A stretch of DNA of 64,000 bases, from assembly GCF_002973525.1 (NCBI RefSeq), contig NZ_PVEN01000005.1, positions 186,001 to 250,000 on the forward strand. Direction: 5' to 3'. The DNA comes from Paraburkholderia sp. BL21I4N1. GTDB taxonomy: Bacteria > Pseudomonadota > Gammaproteobacteria > Burkholderiales > Burkholderiaceae. Below, in pieces: positions 29,922 through 38,430 of this stretch; the first letter of the stretch is position 1, and every line of letters starts with the position of its first letter. Made by a program: the position numbers and the translations under genes. The notes under the pieces were generated by a model, which was not told where the DNA came from, ran no database searches, and worked only from the letters and a program-made list of their open reading frames with translations.

Positions 29922-32345
29922 TTAGTGCTTCACGACTTCCGTCGCGCCGACGTCCTTGCCTGACTCAGCCGCGACCGGCGTGGCAGGTTTCGGCTCTTCT
30001 TCCGGCAATGCCTGCGGCACACGTTCGAGCGCCAGTTCGAGCACCTTGTCGATCCAACGGACCGGCACGATTTCGATGGCGTTCTTCACGTTGTCCGGAA
30101 TCTCCGTCAAATCCTTGACGTTTTCTTCCGGAACCAGCACCAGCTTGATGCCGCCGCGATGCGCCGCCAGCAGTTTCTCTTTCAGGCCGCCGATCGGCAG
30201 GACTTCGCCACGCAACGTGATTTCGCCCGTCATGGCGACATCGGCACGCACCGGAATACCGGTCAATACCGACACCAGCGCGGTCGTCATCGCGATACCG
30301 GCCGAAGGACCGTCCTTCGGCGTCGCGCCTTCCGGCACGTGGATGTGAATGTCCTGCTTCTCGAACGCTTCGTCCTTAATACCGAGACGACGCGAGCGCG
30401 AACGAACCACCGAACGTGCTGCCTCGACGGATTCCTTCATCACGTCGCCGAGCGAACCCGTACGGATCACGTTGCCCTTACCCGGCATCACCGCGGCTTC
30501 GATGGTCAGCAGATCGCCGCCCACTTCCGTCCACGCGAGACCCGTGACCTGGCCCACCTGATTTTCCTTCGCCGCCAGACCGAAGTCGTACTTGCGCACA
30601 CCGAGGAACGTGTCGAGATTGCTGCCGTCGACCTTCACCGCGCCTTCCGCCTTCTTCAGCAGAAGCATCTTCACGACCTTGCGGCAAATCTTCGAAATTT
30701 CACGCTCGAGCGAACGCACGCCCGCTTCACGTGTGTAGTAGCGAATGATGTCGCGGATCGCCGTTTCCGTCACATCGACCTCACCTTCCTTGAGGCCGTT
30801 GTTCTTCTTCTGCTTCGGCAAAAGATAACGTTGCGCGATGCTGACTTTCTCGTCTTCCGTGTAACCCGACAGACGGATCACTTCCATCCGGTCGAGCAGC
30901 GGCGGCGGAATGTTCAGCGAGTTCGACGTTGCCACGAACATCACGTCCGACAGATCGAAGTCGACTTCGACGTAGTGATCGGCGAACGTATGGTTCTGTT
31001 CCGGATCGAGCACTTCCAACAATGCCGACGACGGATCGCCGCGAAAATCCTGCCCCATCTTGTCGACTTCGTCGAGCAGGAAGAGCGGATTGCGCACGCC
31101 GACCTTGGTCAGGCTTTGCAGAATCTTGCCGGGCATCGAACCGATGTACGTACGACGGTGACCACGAATCTCCGCTTCGTCCCGCACACCACCGAGCGCC
31201 ATACGCACGAACTTGCGATTCGTAGCGCGAGCGATCGACTGACCCAGCGACGTCTTACCGACACCCGGAGGCCCAACGAGGCACAGGATCGGCGCTTTCA
31301 CCTTGTCGACACGTTGCTGGACCGCGAGATACTCGAGAATGCGTTCCTTCACTTTCTCGAGACCGAAGTGGTCTTCGTCGAGCACGCGTTCCGCATTCGA
31401 GAGGTCGTTGTTGACCTTGCTCTTCTTGCGCCACGGCAGCCCGATCAGCGTGTCGATATAGTTACGCACGACCGTCGCTTCAGCTGACATGGGCGACATC
31501 AGCTTGAGCTTCTTCAGCTCGCCGTCGGCCTTCTTCTTGGCTTCCTTCGGCATGCGGGCAGCCGTGATGCGCTTCTCGAGTTCCTCGAGATCCGCACCTT
31601 CTTCGCCTTCGCCGAGTTCCTTCTGGATCGCCTTGACCTGTTCGTTCAGGTAGTACTCGCGCTGACTCTTCTCCATCTGGCGTTTGACACGCCCACGGAT
31701 GCGCTTTTCGACCTGCAAAATGTCGATCTCGGCTTCGAGTTGCGCGAGCAGATGCTCGAGGCGCTCGATCACCGGGAACATTTCGAGAATGTGCTGCTTC
31801 TGGTCGAGCTTCAACGGCAGATGCGCCGCGATCGTGTCGGCCAGACGACCAGCCTCGTCGATACCCGACAGCGACGTCAGGATCTCCGGCGGGATCTTCT
31901 TGTTCAGCTTCACATACTGGTCGAACTGCGACACGATCGCGCGGCGCAGCGCTTCAGTTTCAGCGCTGTCGGCGTGGTCGGGTTCGAGCGGCATGACTTC
32001 GCACGAGAACTGCGTTTCCTGTTCTTCGATGGAAAGCGTCTTGGCGCGCTGCAAGCCTTCGACGAGCACCTTCACGGTACCGTCGGGCAGCTTCAGCATT
32101 TGCAGGATGTTGGCAATACACCCTACTTCGTACATGTCCTTTTCGGTCGGCTCATCTTTCGCAGCCGTCTTCTGGGCGACGAGCATGATGTGCTTGCCGC
32201 CTTCCATCGCTGCTTCGAGAGCCTTGATCGACTTCGGGCGGCCTACGAAGAGCGGAATCACCATGTGCGGGAAGACGACTACGTCACGCAGCGGGAGCAG
32301 CGGGAGCGTAATGCGTTCCGGCGGGAGGAGTTGGGTTCCTGACAT
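29922..32345 (-). CDS. lon: ATP-dependent endopeptidase Lon
   Basis: Cytoplasmic AAA+ serine protease that degrades misfolded and regulatory proteins. The 807 residues comprise the LAN substrate domain (from [20 protein letters not shown]), a coiled-coil region, the AAA+ module with [12 protein letters not shown], and the protease domain with Ser681 ([10 protein letters not shown]) and Lys724 ([10 protein letters not shown]) forming the catalytic dyad. The C-terminal 25 residues ([14 protein letters not shown]) are a polar tail. GGGGA precedes the ATG. Upstream lie a sigma-32-like promoter and a 12-bp direct repeat; the clpX terminator separates it from clpX. Confidence 0.98.
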   Translation of the reverse strand: MSGTQLLPPERITLPLLPLRDVVVFPHMVIPLFVGRPKSIKALEAAMEGGKHIMLVAQKTAAKDEPTEKDMYEVGCIANILQMLKLPDGTVKVLVEGLQRAKTLSIEEQETQFSCEVMPLEPDHADSAETEALRRAIVSQFDQYVKLNKKIPPEILTSLSGIDEAGRLADTIAAHLPLKLDQKQHILEMFPVIERLEHLLAQLEAEIDILQVEKRIRGRVKRQMEKSQREYYLNEQVKAIQKELGEGEEGADLEELEKRITAARMPKEAKKKADGELKKLKLMSPMSAEATVVRNYIDTLIGLPWRKKSKVNNDLSNAERVLDEDHFGLEKVKERILEYLAVQQRVDKVKAPILCLVGPPGVGKTSLGQSIARATNRKFVRMALGGVRDEAEIRGHRRTYIGSMPGKILQSLTKVGVRNPLFLLDEVDKMGQDFRGDPSSALLEVLDPEQNHTFADHYVEVDFDLSDVMFVATSNSLNIPPPLLDRMEVIRLSGYTEDEKVSIAQRYLLPKQKKNNGLKEGEVDVTETAIRDIIRYYTREAGVRSLEREISKICRKVVKMLLLKKAEGAVKVDGSNLDTFLGVRKYDFGLAAKENQVGQVTGLAWTEVGGDLLTIEAAVMPGKGNVIRTGSLGDVMKESVEAARSVVRSRSRRLGIKDEAFEKQDIHIHVPEGATPKDGPSAGIAMTTALVSVLTGIPVRADVAMTGEITLRGEVLPIGGLKEKLLAAHRGGIKLVLVPEENVKDLTEIPDNVKNAIEIVPVRWIDKVLELALERVPQALPEEEPKPATPVAAESGKDVGATEVVKH

Positions 32346-32380
32346 TTCATTTCCCCATGAGTGGAATCAGTTCGTTCGAT

Positions 32381-32408
32381 AGGTGAGGCCAGCAGAAAAT
32401 ATTGCAAG
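32381..32408 (-). promoter_or_regulatory. sigma-32-like heat-shock promoter of lon
   Basis: On the minus strand CTTGCAA (32408-32402; 6 of 7 to CTTGAAA) is followed after 13 bp by CCTCACCT (32388-32381; 5 of 7 scored positions to CCCCATNT). Transcription would start about 30-35 nt upstream of the lon ATG. Lon is a classic RpoH target, which supports the reading. Confidence 0.55.
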
Positions 32409-32427
32409 CCTCCGCGTGTGGGAAAAG

Positions 32428-32456
32428 TTCAGTGACTCCGAAGATTCAGTGACTCC
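32428..32456. repeat. 12-bp direct repeat upstream of lon
   Basis: TTCAGTGACTCC occurs at 32428-32439 and 32445-32456, a 17-bp period. Both copies lie 20-50 bp upstream of the sigma-32-like -35 element of lon. Confidence 0.8.
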
Positions 32457-32493
32457 ATAGTGAAAACAAGCATCCTGAACCACACGATAAACG

Positions 32494-32530
32494 AAAAAAG
32501 CCGTTCACGTTGCCATGAACGGCTTTTTTT
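32494..32530. terminator. rho-independent terminator of clpX
   Basis: A perfect 14-bp stem, 32494-32507 with 32516-32529 and loop CGTTGCCA, flanked by A6 and T7. It starts about 20 bp beyond the clpX stop codon and insulates lon from clpX. Confidence 0.9.
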
Positions 32531-32548
32531 GCAGAACCCGAAAGCCGA

Positions 32549-33820
32549 TCAGTTCGAACCCGCCACTTTTGGCGCGTCTTCATAGATCAGCAGCGGTTTG
32601 CCGTCGCCATCAATCACGTTGTCGTCGATGATGACCTTGCTAACGCCTTTCATTGCCGGCAGATCGTACATCACGTCAAGCAACGCCTGTTCCAGGATGG
32701 AACGCAGACCCCGTGCGCCCGTCTTGCGACGAATCGCCTTTCGCGCGACGGCCTGCAACGCAGCCGGGCGAATCTCGAGCTCGACGCGTTCCATGTTGAA
32801 CAGCTTGTGATATTGCTTCACCAACGCGTTCTTCGGTTCGACGAGAATCTTCATCAACGCCGTTTCGTCGAGCTTGCCGAGCGTGGCTACCACCGGCAGG
32901 CGACCGATCAGCTCTGGAATCAAACCGAACTTGATCAGATCTTCCGGCTCCACTTCGCGCAGCACTTCGCCTGCGTCGCGGTCCTGCTTGCTCTTGACAC
33001 TCGCACCGAAGCCAATACCGGTCTTTTCGGTACGGTCGACAATAACCTTTTCGAGGCCGTCGAACGCGCCGCCGCAAATGAACAGGATGTTCGTCGTGTC
33101 GACCTGGATGAAATCCTGGTTCGGATGCTTACGACCACCCTGCGGCGGCACCGAGGCCATCGTGCCTTCGACCAGCTTCAGCAAGGCCTGCTGCACGCCT
33201 TCACCCGACACGTCGCGGGTGATCGACGGATTGTCGGACTTGCGGCTGATCTTGTCGATTTCGTCGATGTACACAATGCCGCGCTGGGCCTTGTCGACTT
33301 CGTAATTGCAGTTTTGCAGCAGCTTCTGAATGATGTTCTCGACGTCTTCACCGACGTAGCCGGCTTCCGTCAACGTGGTTGCATCGGCAATCACGAACGG
33401 GACATTCAGAAGACGCGCCAGCGTTTGCGCGAGCAAGGTCTTGCCGGAACCCGTCGGGCCGATCAGCAGGATGTTGCTCTTGGACAGCTCGATCTCGTCT
33501 TTCTTGTCGAGGTGCTTGAGGCGCTTGTAGTGGTTGTACACCGCCACCGCGAGAATCTTCTTCGCGCGTTCCTGACCGATCACATACTGGTCGAGGATTT
33601 CACGGATTTCCTGCGGGCTCGGCAGATCGGACTTGGACAAGCCGGCTTCGATGCCCGCGCCCGCCGCTTCGTCACGGATGATTTCGTTGCACAGGTCGAT
33701 GCATTCATCGCAGATGAACACCGACGGGCCAGCAATCAGTTTTTTGACTTCATGCTGGCTCTTGCCGCAAAACGAGCAATACAACAGCTTTTCGCTGTTA
33801 GAACTTTTCTTGTCCGCCAT
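32549..33820 (-). CDS. clpX: ATP-dependent Clp protease ATP-binding subunit ClpX
   Basis: AAA+ unfoldase that feeds substrates into ClpP. The 423-residue protein has the N-terminal zinc domain (Cys15, Cys18, Cys37, Cys40), Walker [13 protein letters not shown], the pore loop YVGEDVEN, Walker [10 protein letters not shown], the IGF-type loop region that docks ClpP, and sensor-2 [10 protein letters not shown]. The ATG at 33820 with GGAGG about 11 nt upstream is chosen over 33877. It lies 184 bp downstream of clpP; a GC hairpin without a U-tract lies between, so read-through from clpP is likely. Confidence 0.98.
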   Translation of the reverse strand: MADKKSSNSEKLLYCSFCGKSQHEVKKLIAGPSVFICDECIDLCNEIIRDEAAGAGIEAGLSKSDLPSPQEIREILDQYVIGQERAKKILAVAVYNHYKRLKHLDKKDEIELSKSNILLIGPTGSGKTLLAQTLARLLNVPFVIADATTLTEAGYVGEDVENIIQKLLQNCNYEVDKAQRGIVYIDEIDKISRKSDNPSITRDVSGEGVQQALLKLVEGTMASVPPQGGRKHPNQDFIQVDTTNILFICGGAFDGLEKVIVDRTEKTGIGFGASVKSKQDRDAGEVLREVEPEDLIKFGLIPELIGRLPVVATLGKLDETALMKILVEPKNALVKQYHKLFNMERVELEIRPAALQAVARKAIRRKTGARGLRSILEQALLDVMYDLPAMKGVSKVIIDDNVIDGDGKPLLIYEDAPKVAGSN

Positions 33821-33968
33821 AGATGTGTGAGCCTCCGGACACTCGATTACATGATACGCCGTTTGCCCCGGCCTCACAGTTGGGGCGCGGCAGGGGCTGA
33901 GCCAAGGTGACGGCGTTTGCCGCAGGCGCTCGGACGAGTTTTGATTATTTCACAAACCGATCGGACGA

Positions 33969-33997
33969 CGGCTTTGCCTCGTTTCGGGGCAAAGCCG
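33969..33997. other. hairpin between clpP and clpX, no U-tract
   Basis: CGGCTTTGCC at 33969-33978 pairs with GGCAAAGCCG at 33988-33997. No T-run follows on the minus strand, so it is more likely an RNA stability or processing element, or a weak attenuator, than a full terminator. Confidence 0.5.
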
Positions 33998-34004
33998 CAG
34001 CAGA

Positions 34005-34658
34005 TCAAGGACGCTTATGCGCGACCTGGTCGACCAGACCGTAAGCTTGCGCGTCATCGCCGGACATGAAATTGTCGCGGTCGGTGTCGCGCGCAATACG
34101 CTCGACCGGTTGGCCGGTATGGTGCGCCAGCAGGTGATTCAGCCGCTCCTTCAAATACAGGATTTCACGCGCCTGAATTTCGATGTCCGACGCTTGACCA
34201 CGTGCGCCACCCAGCGGCTGGTGAATCATCACGCGCGAGTTCGGCAACGCGAAACGCTTGCCCTTCGCACCGGCCGCCAGCAGGAATGCGCCCATGCTGG
34301 CCGCGAGTCCCATGCACAGCGTGGAAACGTCGGGCTTGATGAACTGCATCGTGTCGTAAATCGCCATGCCAGCCGACACCGAGCCACCCGGGCTATTGAT
34401 GTAGAAGCTGATGTCCTTGTCCGGATTTTCGCTTTCAAGGAACAGCATCTGCGCGACGACCAGATTGGCCGTTTGATCGTTCACCTCGCCAACCAGGAAC
34501 ACAATGCGTTCCTTCAGCAGACGCGAGTAAATGTCATACGAGCGCTCGCCCCGGCCGCTCGTTTCCACCACGATCGGCACCAGTCCGAGCGCCTGCGCTT
34601 CGAGATCCCGGGACGACTGGGAGGTCAACGTGTCCAGCATTTGGGCGCGAAAGGTCAT
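34005..34658 (-). CDS. clpP: ATP-dependent Clp protease proteolytic subunit
   Basis: Serine peptidase forming the tetradecameric ClpP barrel, used with ClpX (next gene) and ClpA. In the 217-residue protein the triad is Ser121 (GLAASMGAF), His146 ([10 protein letters not shown]) and Asp195 (DTDRDNFMS), with the same spacing as in E. coli. The first 15-20 residues are the usual propeptide. The ATG at 34658 has AAGGAT upstream; a second in-frame ATG at 34640 is possible. A sigma-32-like promoter and an 11-bp direct repeat lie upstream. Confidence 0.98.
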   Translation of the reverse strand: MTFRAQMLDTLTSQSSRDLEAQALGLVPIVVETSGRGERSYDIYSRLLKERIVFLVGEVNDQTANLVVAQMLFLESENPDKDISFYINSPGGSVSAGMAIYDTMQFIKPDVSTLCMGLAASMGAFLLAAGAKGKRFALPNSRVMIHQPLGGARGQASDIEIQAREILYLKERLNHLLAHHTGQPVERIARDTDRDNFMSGDDAQAYGLVDQVAHKRP

Positions 34659-34704
34659 GCAATGGATCCTTGTCTGGAAATATTCTAAATATTAGATGCT
34701 AGAC

Positions 34705-34732
34705 AGGTGTGGTCGACGAGCCCGTATTCAAG
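34705..34732 (-). promoter_or_regulatory. sigma-32-like heat-shock promoter of clpP
   Basis: On the minus strand CTTGAAT (34732-34726; 6 of 7) is followed by exactly 13 bp and CCACACCT (34712-34705; 5 of 7 scored positions). Spacing and -10 sequence match those of the lon candidate (CCTCACCT), which raises confidence in both. The leader would be about 40 nt. Confidence 0.55.
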
Positions 34733-34762
34733 TGCGCGATCAGAGCAAGCGACGGATGCAAC

Positions 34763-34783
34763 GTGGCACAACCGTGGCACAAC
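34763..34783. repeat. 11-bp-period direct repeat upstream of clpP
   Basis: GTGGCACAAC occurs at 34763-34772 and again at 34774-34783, one helical turn apart. It lies about 30-50 bp upstream of the clpP -35 candidate, a usual position for an activator. Confidence 0.75.
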
Positions 34784-34827
34784 ACGCCAAGCCGTTGCAA
34801 CGCCTGCTCACTACCCATTCGGCGCAC

Positions 34828-34873
34828 AAAAAAACGGCGTGCGGGCCGTCACTCCGACAGCCGGCACGCCGTT
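34828..34873 (-). terminator. rho-independent terminator of tig
   Basis: AACGGCGTGC at 34833-34842 pairs with GCACGCCGTT at 34864-34873. On the minus strand the stem is followed by seven T (complement of the A-run at 34828-34834). It begins 11 bp past the tig stop. Confidence 0.82.
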
Positions 34874-34883
34874 GCAGCGACGC

Positions 34884-36230
34884 TTATGCTTGCGCCGTTG
34901 CGCTTGCCAGTTCTTCGAAGCTTACTTCCTTGTCCGTCACCTTGGCCTTGCTGAGGACGAAATCGACGACGTTGGCTTCAACGACGTACGCTTCCATTTC
35001 AGCAAGACGTTGCTGGTTCGAATAATACCAGCGGACGACTTCCTTCGGGTCTTCGTAGCTTTTCGCGAACTCGTCGACCTCGGCACGAATCTGTTCCGGC
35101 TTGGCCTGCAGTTCGTTGGCCTTGACCAGCTCGGCCAGCACGAGGCCCAGCTTGACGCGGCGCTCGGCCTGGTCCTTGAACATGGCAGCCGGGATCGGTG
35201 CGTCTTTGGCGTTCGGCACGCCACGTTGTTCCAGATCCTGACGCGCCATCGCGACGAGACGTTCCTGATCCTGTTCGATCAGCGCGTTCGGCACGTCCAA
35301 TTCCGAAATCTTCAGCAGCGCGTCCATCACCTGGTTCTTGACGATGGCTTGCGTGCGGCGCTTCGCTTCGCGTTCGAGATTGTCTTTGATCTCGGCGCGC
35401 ATCTTGGTCAGATCACCGTCTTCGATACCGAGCGATTTCGCGAATTCAGCATCGATTTCCGGCAAATGCGGCCACTCGATCTTCTTCATCGTGATCGTGA
35501 ATTGCGCTGTCTTACCGGCCACTTCCTTGCCGTGGTAGTCCTCAGGGAACGCCAGGTCGAATTCCTTCGACTCGCCGACCTTCAGGCCCGTTGCCGCCTT
35601 TTCGAACTCCGGCAGCATGCGGCCTTCGCCCAGCACAAACGCGAAGTCGTCGGCGCTACCGCCCTGGAACACTTCACCGTCGATCTTGCCGACGAAGTCG
35701 ACCGACACGCGATCGCCTTCTTTTGCCGCCGTGTCCGCGCCGCCGTCACCATGGTCGCCGGCTTCGCCGCGAGCGTGGAAATGCACGCGCTGCTTGCGCA
35801 GGATTTCCAGCGTGCGATCGATTTCCGCTTCGCTGATGGTGGTCGTGGTGCGTTCGATTTCAGCCGTGGCGACGTCGCCCAGCTTCACTTCCGGATACAC
35901 CTCGAACGTCGCGTCGAACGCGTAGTCGCCTTCAACGGCGTCGGACTTCGGCGCGAAGCTCGGCTGACCGGCAACGCGCAGGTTTTCGGCGCGGCTGATG
36001 TCGAAGAATTCCTTGCCGACCTTGTCGCTCAGGACTTCGGCTTCCACCTGACCCGAATACTGTTGCGTCACCATCTTGAGCGGCACCTTGCCCGGGCGGA
36101 AACCCGGCATGCGCACGTTCTTCGCGAGTTGACGGATACGCGAGTCCACTTCCTTCTGCACGGTGTCCTTCGGCAGGGAAATCGTGACGCGGCGTTCGAG
36201 CTTGCCGAGGTTCTCAACAACGTTAGCCAT
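34884..36230 (-). CDS. tig: trigger factor
   Basis: Ribosome-bound chaperone and prolyl isomerase of 448 residues. The ribosome-docking signature GFRPGKVP is at 43-50. An FKBP-like PPIase domain follows ([18 protein letters not shown] to [13 protein letters not shown]), then the long helical chaperone arms. A Gly/Asp/His-rich insert of about 20 residues (153-172) sits just before the PPIase domain, absent from the shorter E. coli linker. The ATG at 36230 has AGGA about 14 nt upstream. First gene of the tig-clpP-clpX-lon-hupB-ppiD block, all on the minus strand. Confidence 0.97.
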   Translation of the reverse strand: MANVVENLGKLERRVTISLPKDTVQKEVDSRIRQLAKNVRMPGFRPGKVPLKMVTQQYSGQVEAEVLSDKVGKEFFDISRAENLRVAGQPSFAPKSDAVEGDYAFDATFEVYPEVKLGDVATAEIERTTTTISEAEIDRTLEILRKQRVHFHARGEAGDHGDGGADTAAKEGDRVSVDFVGKIDGEVFQGGSADDFAFVLGEGRMLPEFEKAATGLKVGESKEFDLAFPEDYHGKEVAGKTAQFTITMKKIEWPHLPEIDAEFAKSLGIEDGDLTKMRAEIKDNLEREAKRRTQAIVKNQVMDALLKISELDVPNALIEQDQERLVAMARQDLEQRGVPNAKDAPIPAAMFKDQAERRVKLGLVLAELVKANELQAKPEQIRAEVDEFAKSYEDPKEVVRWYYSNQQRLAEMEAYVVEANVVDFVLSKAKVTDKEVSFEELASATAQA

Positions 36231-36627
36231 GGCTTCAATCGTCCTAAAATTATTCGAGCGAATCAGTTATCTTCTCCGTGCCGCTTTTCGACGTCGCTTC
36301 ATAGCGTGGCGTTGCGTCGATTACGCGCCTGCGCCGCGGGCTTGCAGGCCGCCGGCAGCACGGTTGGGTCCAAAGAGCCGAATATTTTAGCAAACTATTT
36401 GCGCGCCCAAGCGGGATTCCTCGATTCACTGCTTTTTTCTCGCGATTCGGGCCGCTTTCCATGCCGTTTCGGCGCGGTTTCCGCCAGGTTCAGACGATCC
36501 CGGCTATGCCGTTCGACATATTCAGTCGGCGCGCCCATGCTGCTAAAGTGACGCACGCGCTCGGGGCTGCGCCCGCACTTCGTCGTTTTACTCGCCCTCG
36601 CCACGATTCCAAACTATCAGAGACACC
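36231..36627. other. divergent intergenic region between tig and glycerate kinase
   Basis: This 397-bp spacer has no supported gene. On the minus strand TGCTAAAAT (TAAAAT at 36389-36384) forms an extended -10 for tig with a weak TTGGGC 16 bp upstream, giving a leader of about 145 nt. I see no clear promoter for the plus-strand kinase gene. Confidence 0.4.
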
Positions 36628-37773
36628 ATGCCGAATTCGCCGTCCTCGCCCGTCGTCGTCATTGCTCCCGACTCTTTTAAAGGCTCGCTTAGCGCTGAAC
36701 AGGTCGCGCAGTCGATCGCGTCCGGCATCCGCCGCGCCCGTCCCGACGCCGAAGTGCGTATCTGCCCGATGGCCGATGGCGGCGAAGGCACGCTCGACGC
36801 CATGCTGACGAGCGGCGGCGAACGCCGCACGCTCAGCGTGCGGGGCGCGGCCGGTCCGGTGCGCGACGCGCTCACGGGTCTGCTCGCCGACGGCAGCGCG
36901 ATCGTCGAAACGGCGGAAGTGGTCGGCATTACGGACCCGGTGGGCATGGGCGTGCCGGTCGAGGCGCGCGGCACGCGCGGCATGGGCGAAGCGATCCGCG
37001 CGCTGCTCGACGCGGGCGTGCGGCGTTTTTACGTGGCGCTGGGTGGCAGCAGCACCAATGACGGCGGCGCCGGCCTGCTGGTCGGCCTCGGTCTGAAACT
37101 GTTCGACGCGCAAGATCAGGAACTCGACGCCACGCCCGAGCAGCTCGCGCGCGTCGCGCGGCTCGACGTGTCGCAACTCGACGCGCGGCTGGCCGGGACG
37201 CAGTTCGTCGGCATGTCGGACGTCGACAACCCGTTGACCGGTGAGCACGGCGCCACCGCGGTGTTCGGGCCGCAAAAAGGCGTGAAGCCGGAACAGATCG
37301 CGTCGATCGACGCGGCGCTCTCCCACTTCGCCGATCTGCTCGAAGCGGCGCTCGGGCGCAGCGCGCGCGAGCTGCCGGGCGCGGGTGCGGCCGGCGGCCT
37401 CGGCTTCGCGCTGCATATGCTCGGCGCGCAATTCGAGCCGGGCGCCGAAACCGTCGCACGGCAAATCGGGCTCGACGCCGCGCTTGCCGGCGCGAACTGG
37501 CTGATCACGGGCGAAGGCCGCTCGGACGTGCAAACGCTGCACGGCAAGGCGCCCTTCATCGCCTGCCGCCACGCTCAGGCCGCGGGCGTACCGGCCACAC
37601 TGCTGTCCGGCGCGGTGGACTCCACGGCCTTGCCGCGGCTCGCCGAATACTTCAGCGGCTGCTTCTCGCCGGCGCCCGGCCCGATCACGCTCGACGTCGC
37701 GATTCGCGACGCGGCGCGACTGCTGGCCGACTCGGCCGAACAATTGACGCGTCTGAAATTCGGCGCGCGTTGA
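36628..37773 (+). CDS. garK: glycerate 2-kinase (GarK/GlxK family)
   Basis: Phosphorylates D-glycerate with ATP, feeding glyoxylate/glucarate breakdown into lower glycolysis. The 381-residue protein has the family blocks DSFKGSLSAEQVA at 15-27, PMADGGEGTLDA, ALGGSSTNDGGAGLL, SDVDNPLTGEHGA and the C-terminal ITGEGRSDVQT. The GarK type is distinct from GckA/MOFRL kinases. No glyoxylate carboligase or tartronate-semialdehyde reductase gene is nearby, so it stands alone. The MarR gene begins 63 bp downstream on the same strand and may be cotranscribed. The symbol is by family; exact 2- versus 3-phosphorylation is inferred. Confidence 0.9.
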   Translation: MPNSPSSPVVVIAPDSFKGSLSAEQVAQSIASGIRRARPDAEVRICPMADGGEGTLDAMLTSGGERRTLSVRGAAGPVRDALTGLLADGSAIVETAEVVGITDPVGMGVPVEARGTRGMGEAIRALLDAGVRRFYVALGGSSTNDGGAGLLVGLGLKLFDAQDQELDATPEQLARVARLDVSQLDARLAGTQFVGMSDVDNPLTGEHGATAVFGPQKGVKPEQIASIDAALSHFADLLEAALGRSARELPGAGAAGGLGFALHMLGAQFEPGAETVARQIGLDAALAGANWLITGEGRSDVQTLHGKAPFIACRHAQAAGVPATLLSGAVDSTALPRLAEYFSGCFSPAPGPITLDVAIRDAARLLADSAEQLTRLKFGAR

Positions 37774-37836
37774 CCGACGGGACGGTTGCGGCAACAATCA
37801 CAGCGCCGCGACCGCATCACTCACTACGGGAAGACC

Positions 37837-38289
37837 ATGAAGGACTCCGCCAAAGCCGGGCTCGAGCAGTTCCTCACGTACCGCCTGCATGTGCTGAACA
37901 AGCTTGCCGAGCGTGGCATCAGCGAGCGCTATCAGGACAAGCTCGGCGTGACCTTGCCGGAGGCGCGCGTGATTGCCTCGGTGGGCTCGTTTGGACCGTT
38001 CTCGATCATGGAACTGGCACGGCACGCGAACCTCGACAAGAGTCAGGCGAGTCGCGCGGCAGAGGCGTTGATCAAACAAGGGCTCGTGAAGCGCGAGCCG
38101 AGCGCCGAAGACGGCCGCGTCGTGCTGGTGTCACTCACTCCGGAGGGTCGTGCGCTGTACCGTAAGGTGATGCCGATCGCGCGCAAGTGGAACGGCGATC
38201 TGTTCGATTGCCTCGACGAGCAGGAGAAAGTCGCGTTCGGCCATGCCCTCGACAAAATCATCGAAACGATGATGGCGCGCGAGGAGTGA
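37837..38289 (+). CDS. MarR family transcriptional regulator
   Basis: Winged-helix regulator of 150 residues. The DNA-binding part runs from LPEARVIASVG through the recognition helix DKSQASRAAEALIKQGLVKREPS and the wing DGRVVLVSLTPEGRALY; long helices at both ends would form the dimer interface. GGGAAG lies ahead of the ATG at 37837. It follows the glycerate kinase by 63 bp, so control of that gene is possible but unproven. Ligand unknown. Confidence 0.9.
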   Translation: MKDSAKAGLEQFLTYRLHVLNKLAERGISERYQDKLGVTLPEARVIASVGSFGPFSIMELARHANLDKSQASRAAEALIKQGLVKREPSAEDGRVVLVSLTPEGRALYRKVMPIARKWNGDLFDCLDEQEKVAFGHALDKIIETMMAREE

Positions 38290-38332
38290 GACGCAAAAGC
38301 GGCGGCGGATCGGCATGCGCTGAGCGCGGGCC

Positions 38333-38430
38333 TGGCCGTCACCGTTAGCCTTGGTGCCGAGCTCAGGATTTGCCGGCACCTCTGGCGCTGGCACTACGCT
38401 CAGGTTTTGCCGTTACCTTTGGCATTGGCA
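38333..38430. repeat. decayed 37-bp tandem repeat, three units, spanning the DUF3999 stop codon
   Basis: Related segments start at 38333, 38370 and 38407, i.e. exactly 37 bp apart. Units two and three agree at 26 of 32 positions over 38362-38393 and 38399-38430; unit one matches unit three at 17 of 22. Unit three encodes the last residues and stop of the DUF3999 protein; the others lie beyond the stop. Confidence 0.7.

Noticed and set aside
33969..33997. Hairpin between clpP and clpX as a rho-independent terminator
   Set aside because: No U-tract follows on the transcribed strand; recorded only as a hairpin.
34680..34696. TCTAA-ATA-TTAGA palindrome upstream of clpP
   Set aside because: Short AT-rich dyad with 5-bp arms, within expectation for a promoter region; not strong enough to call an operator.
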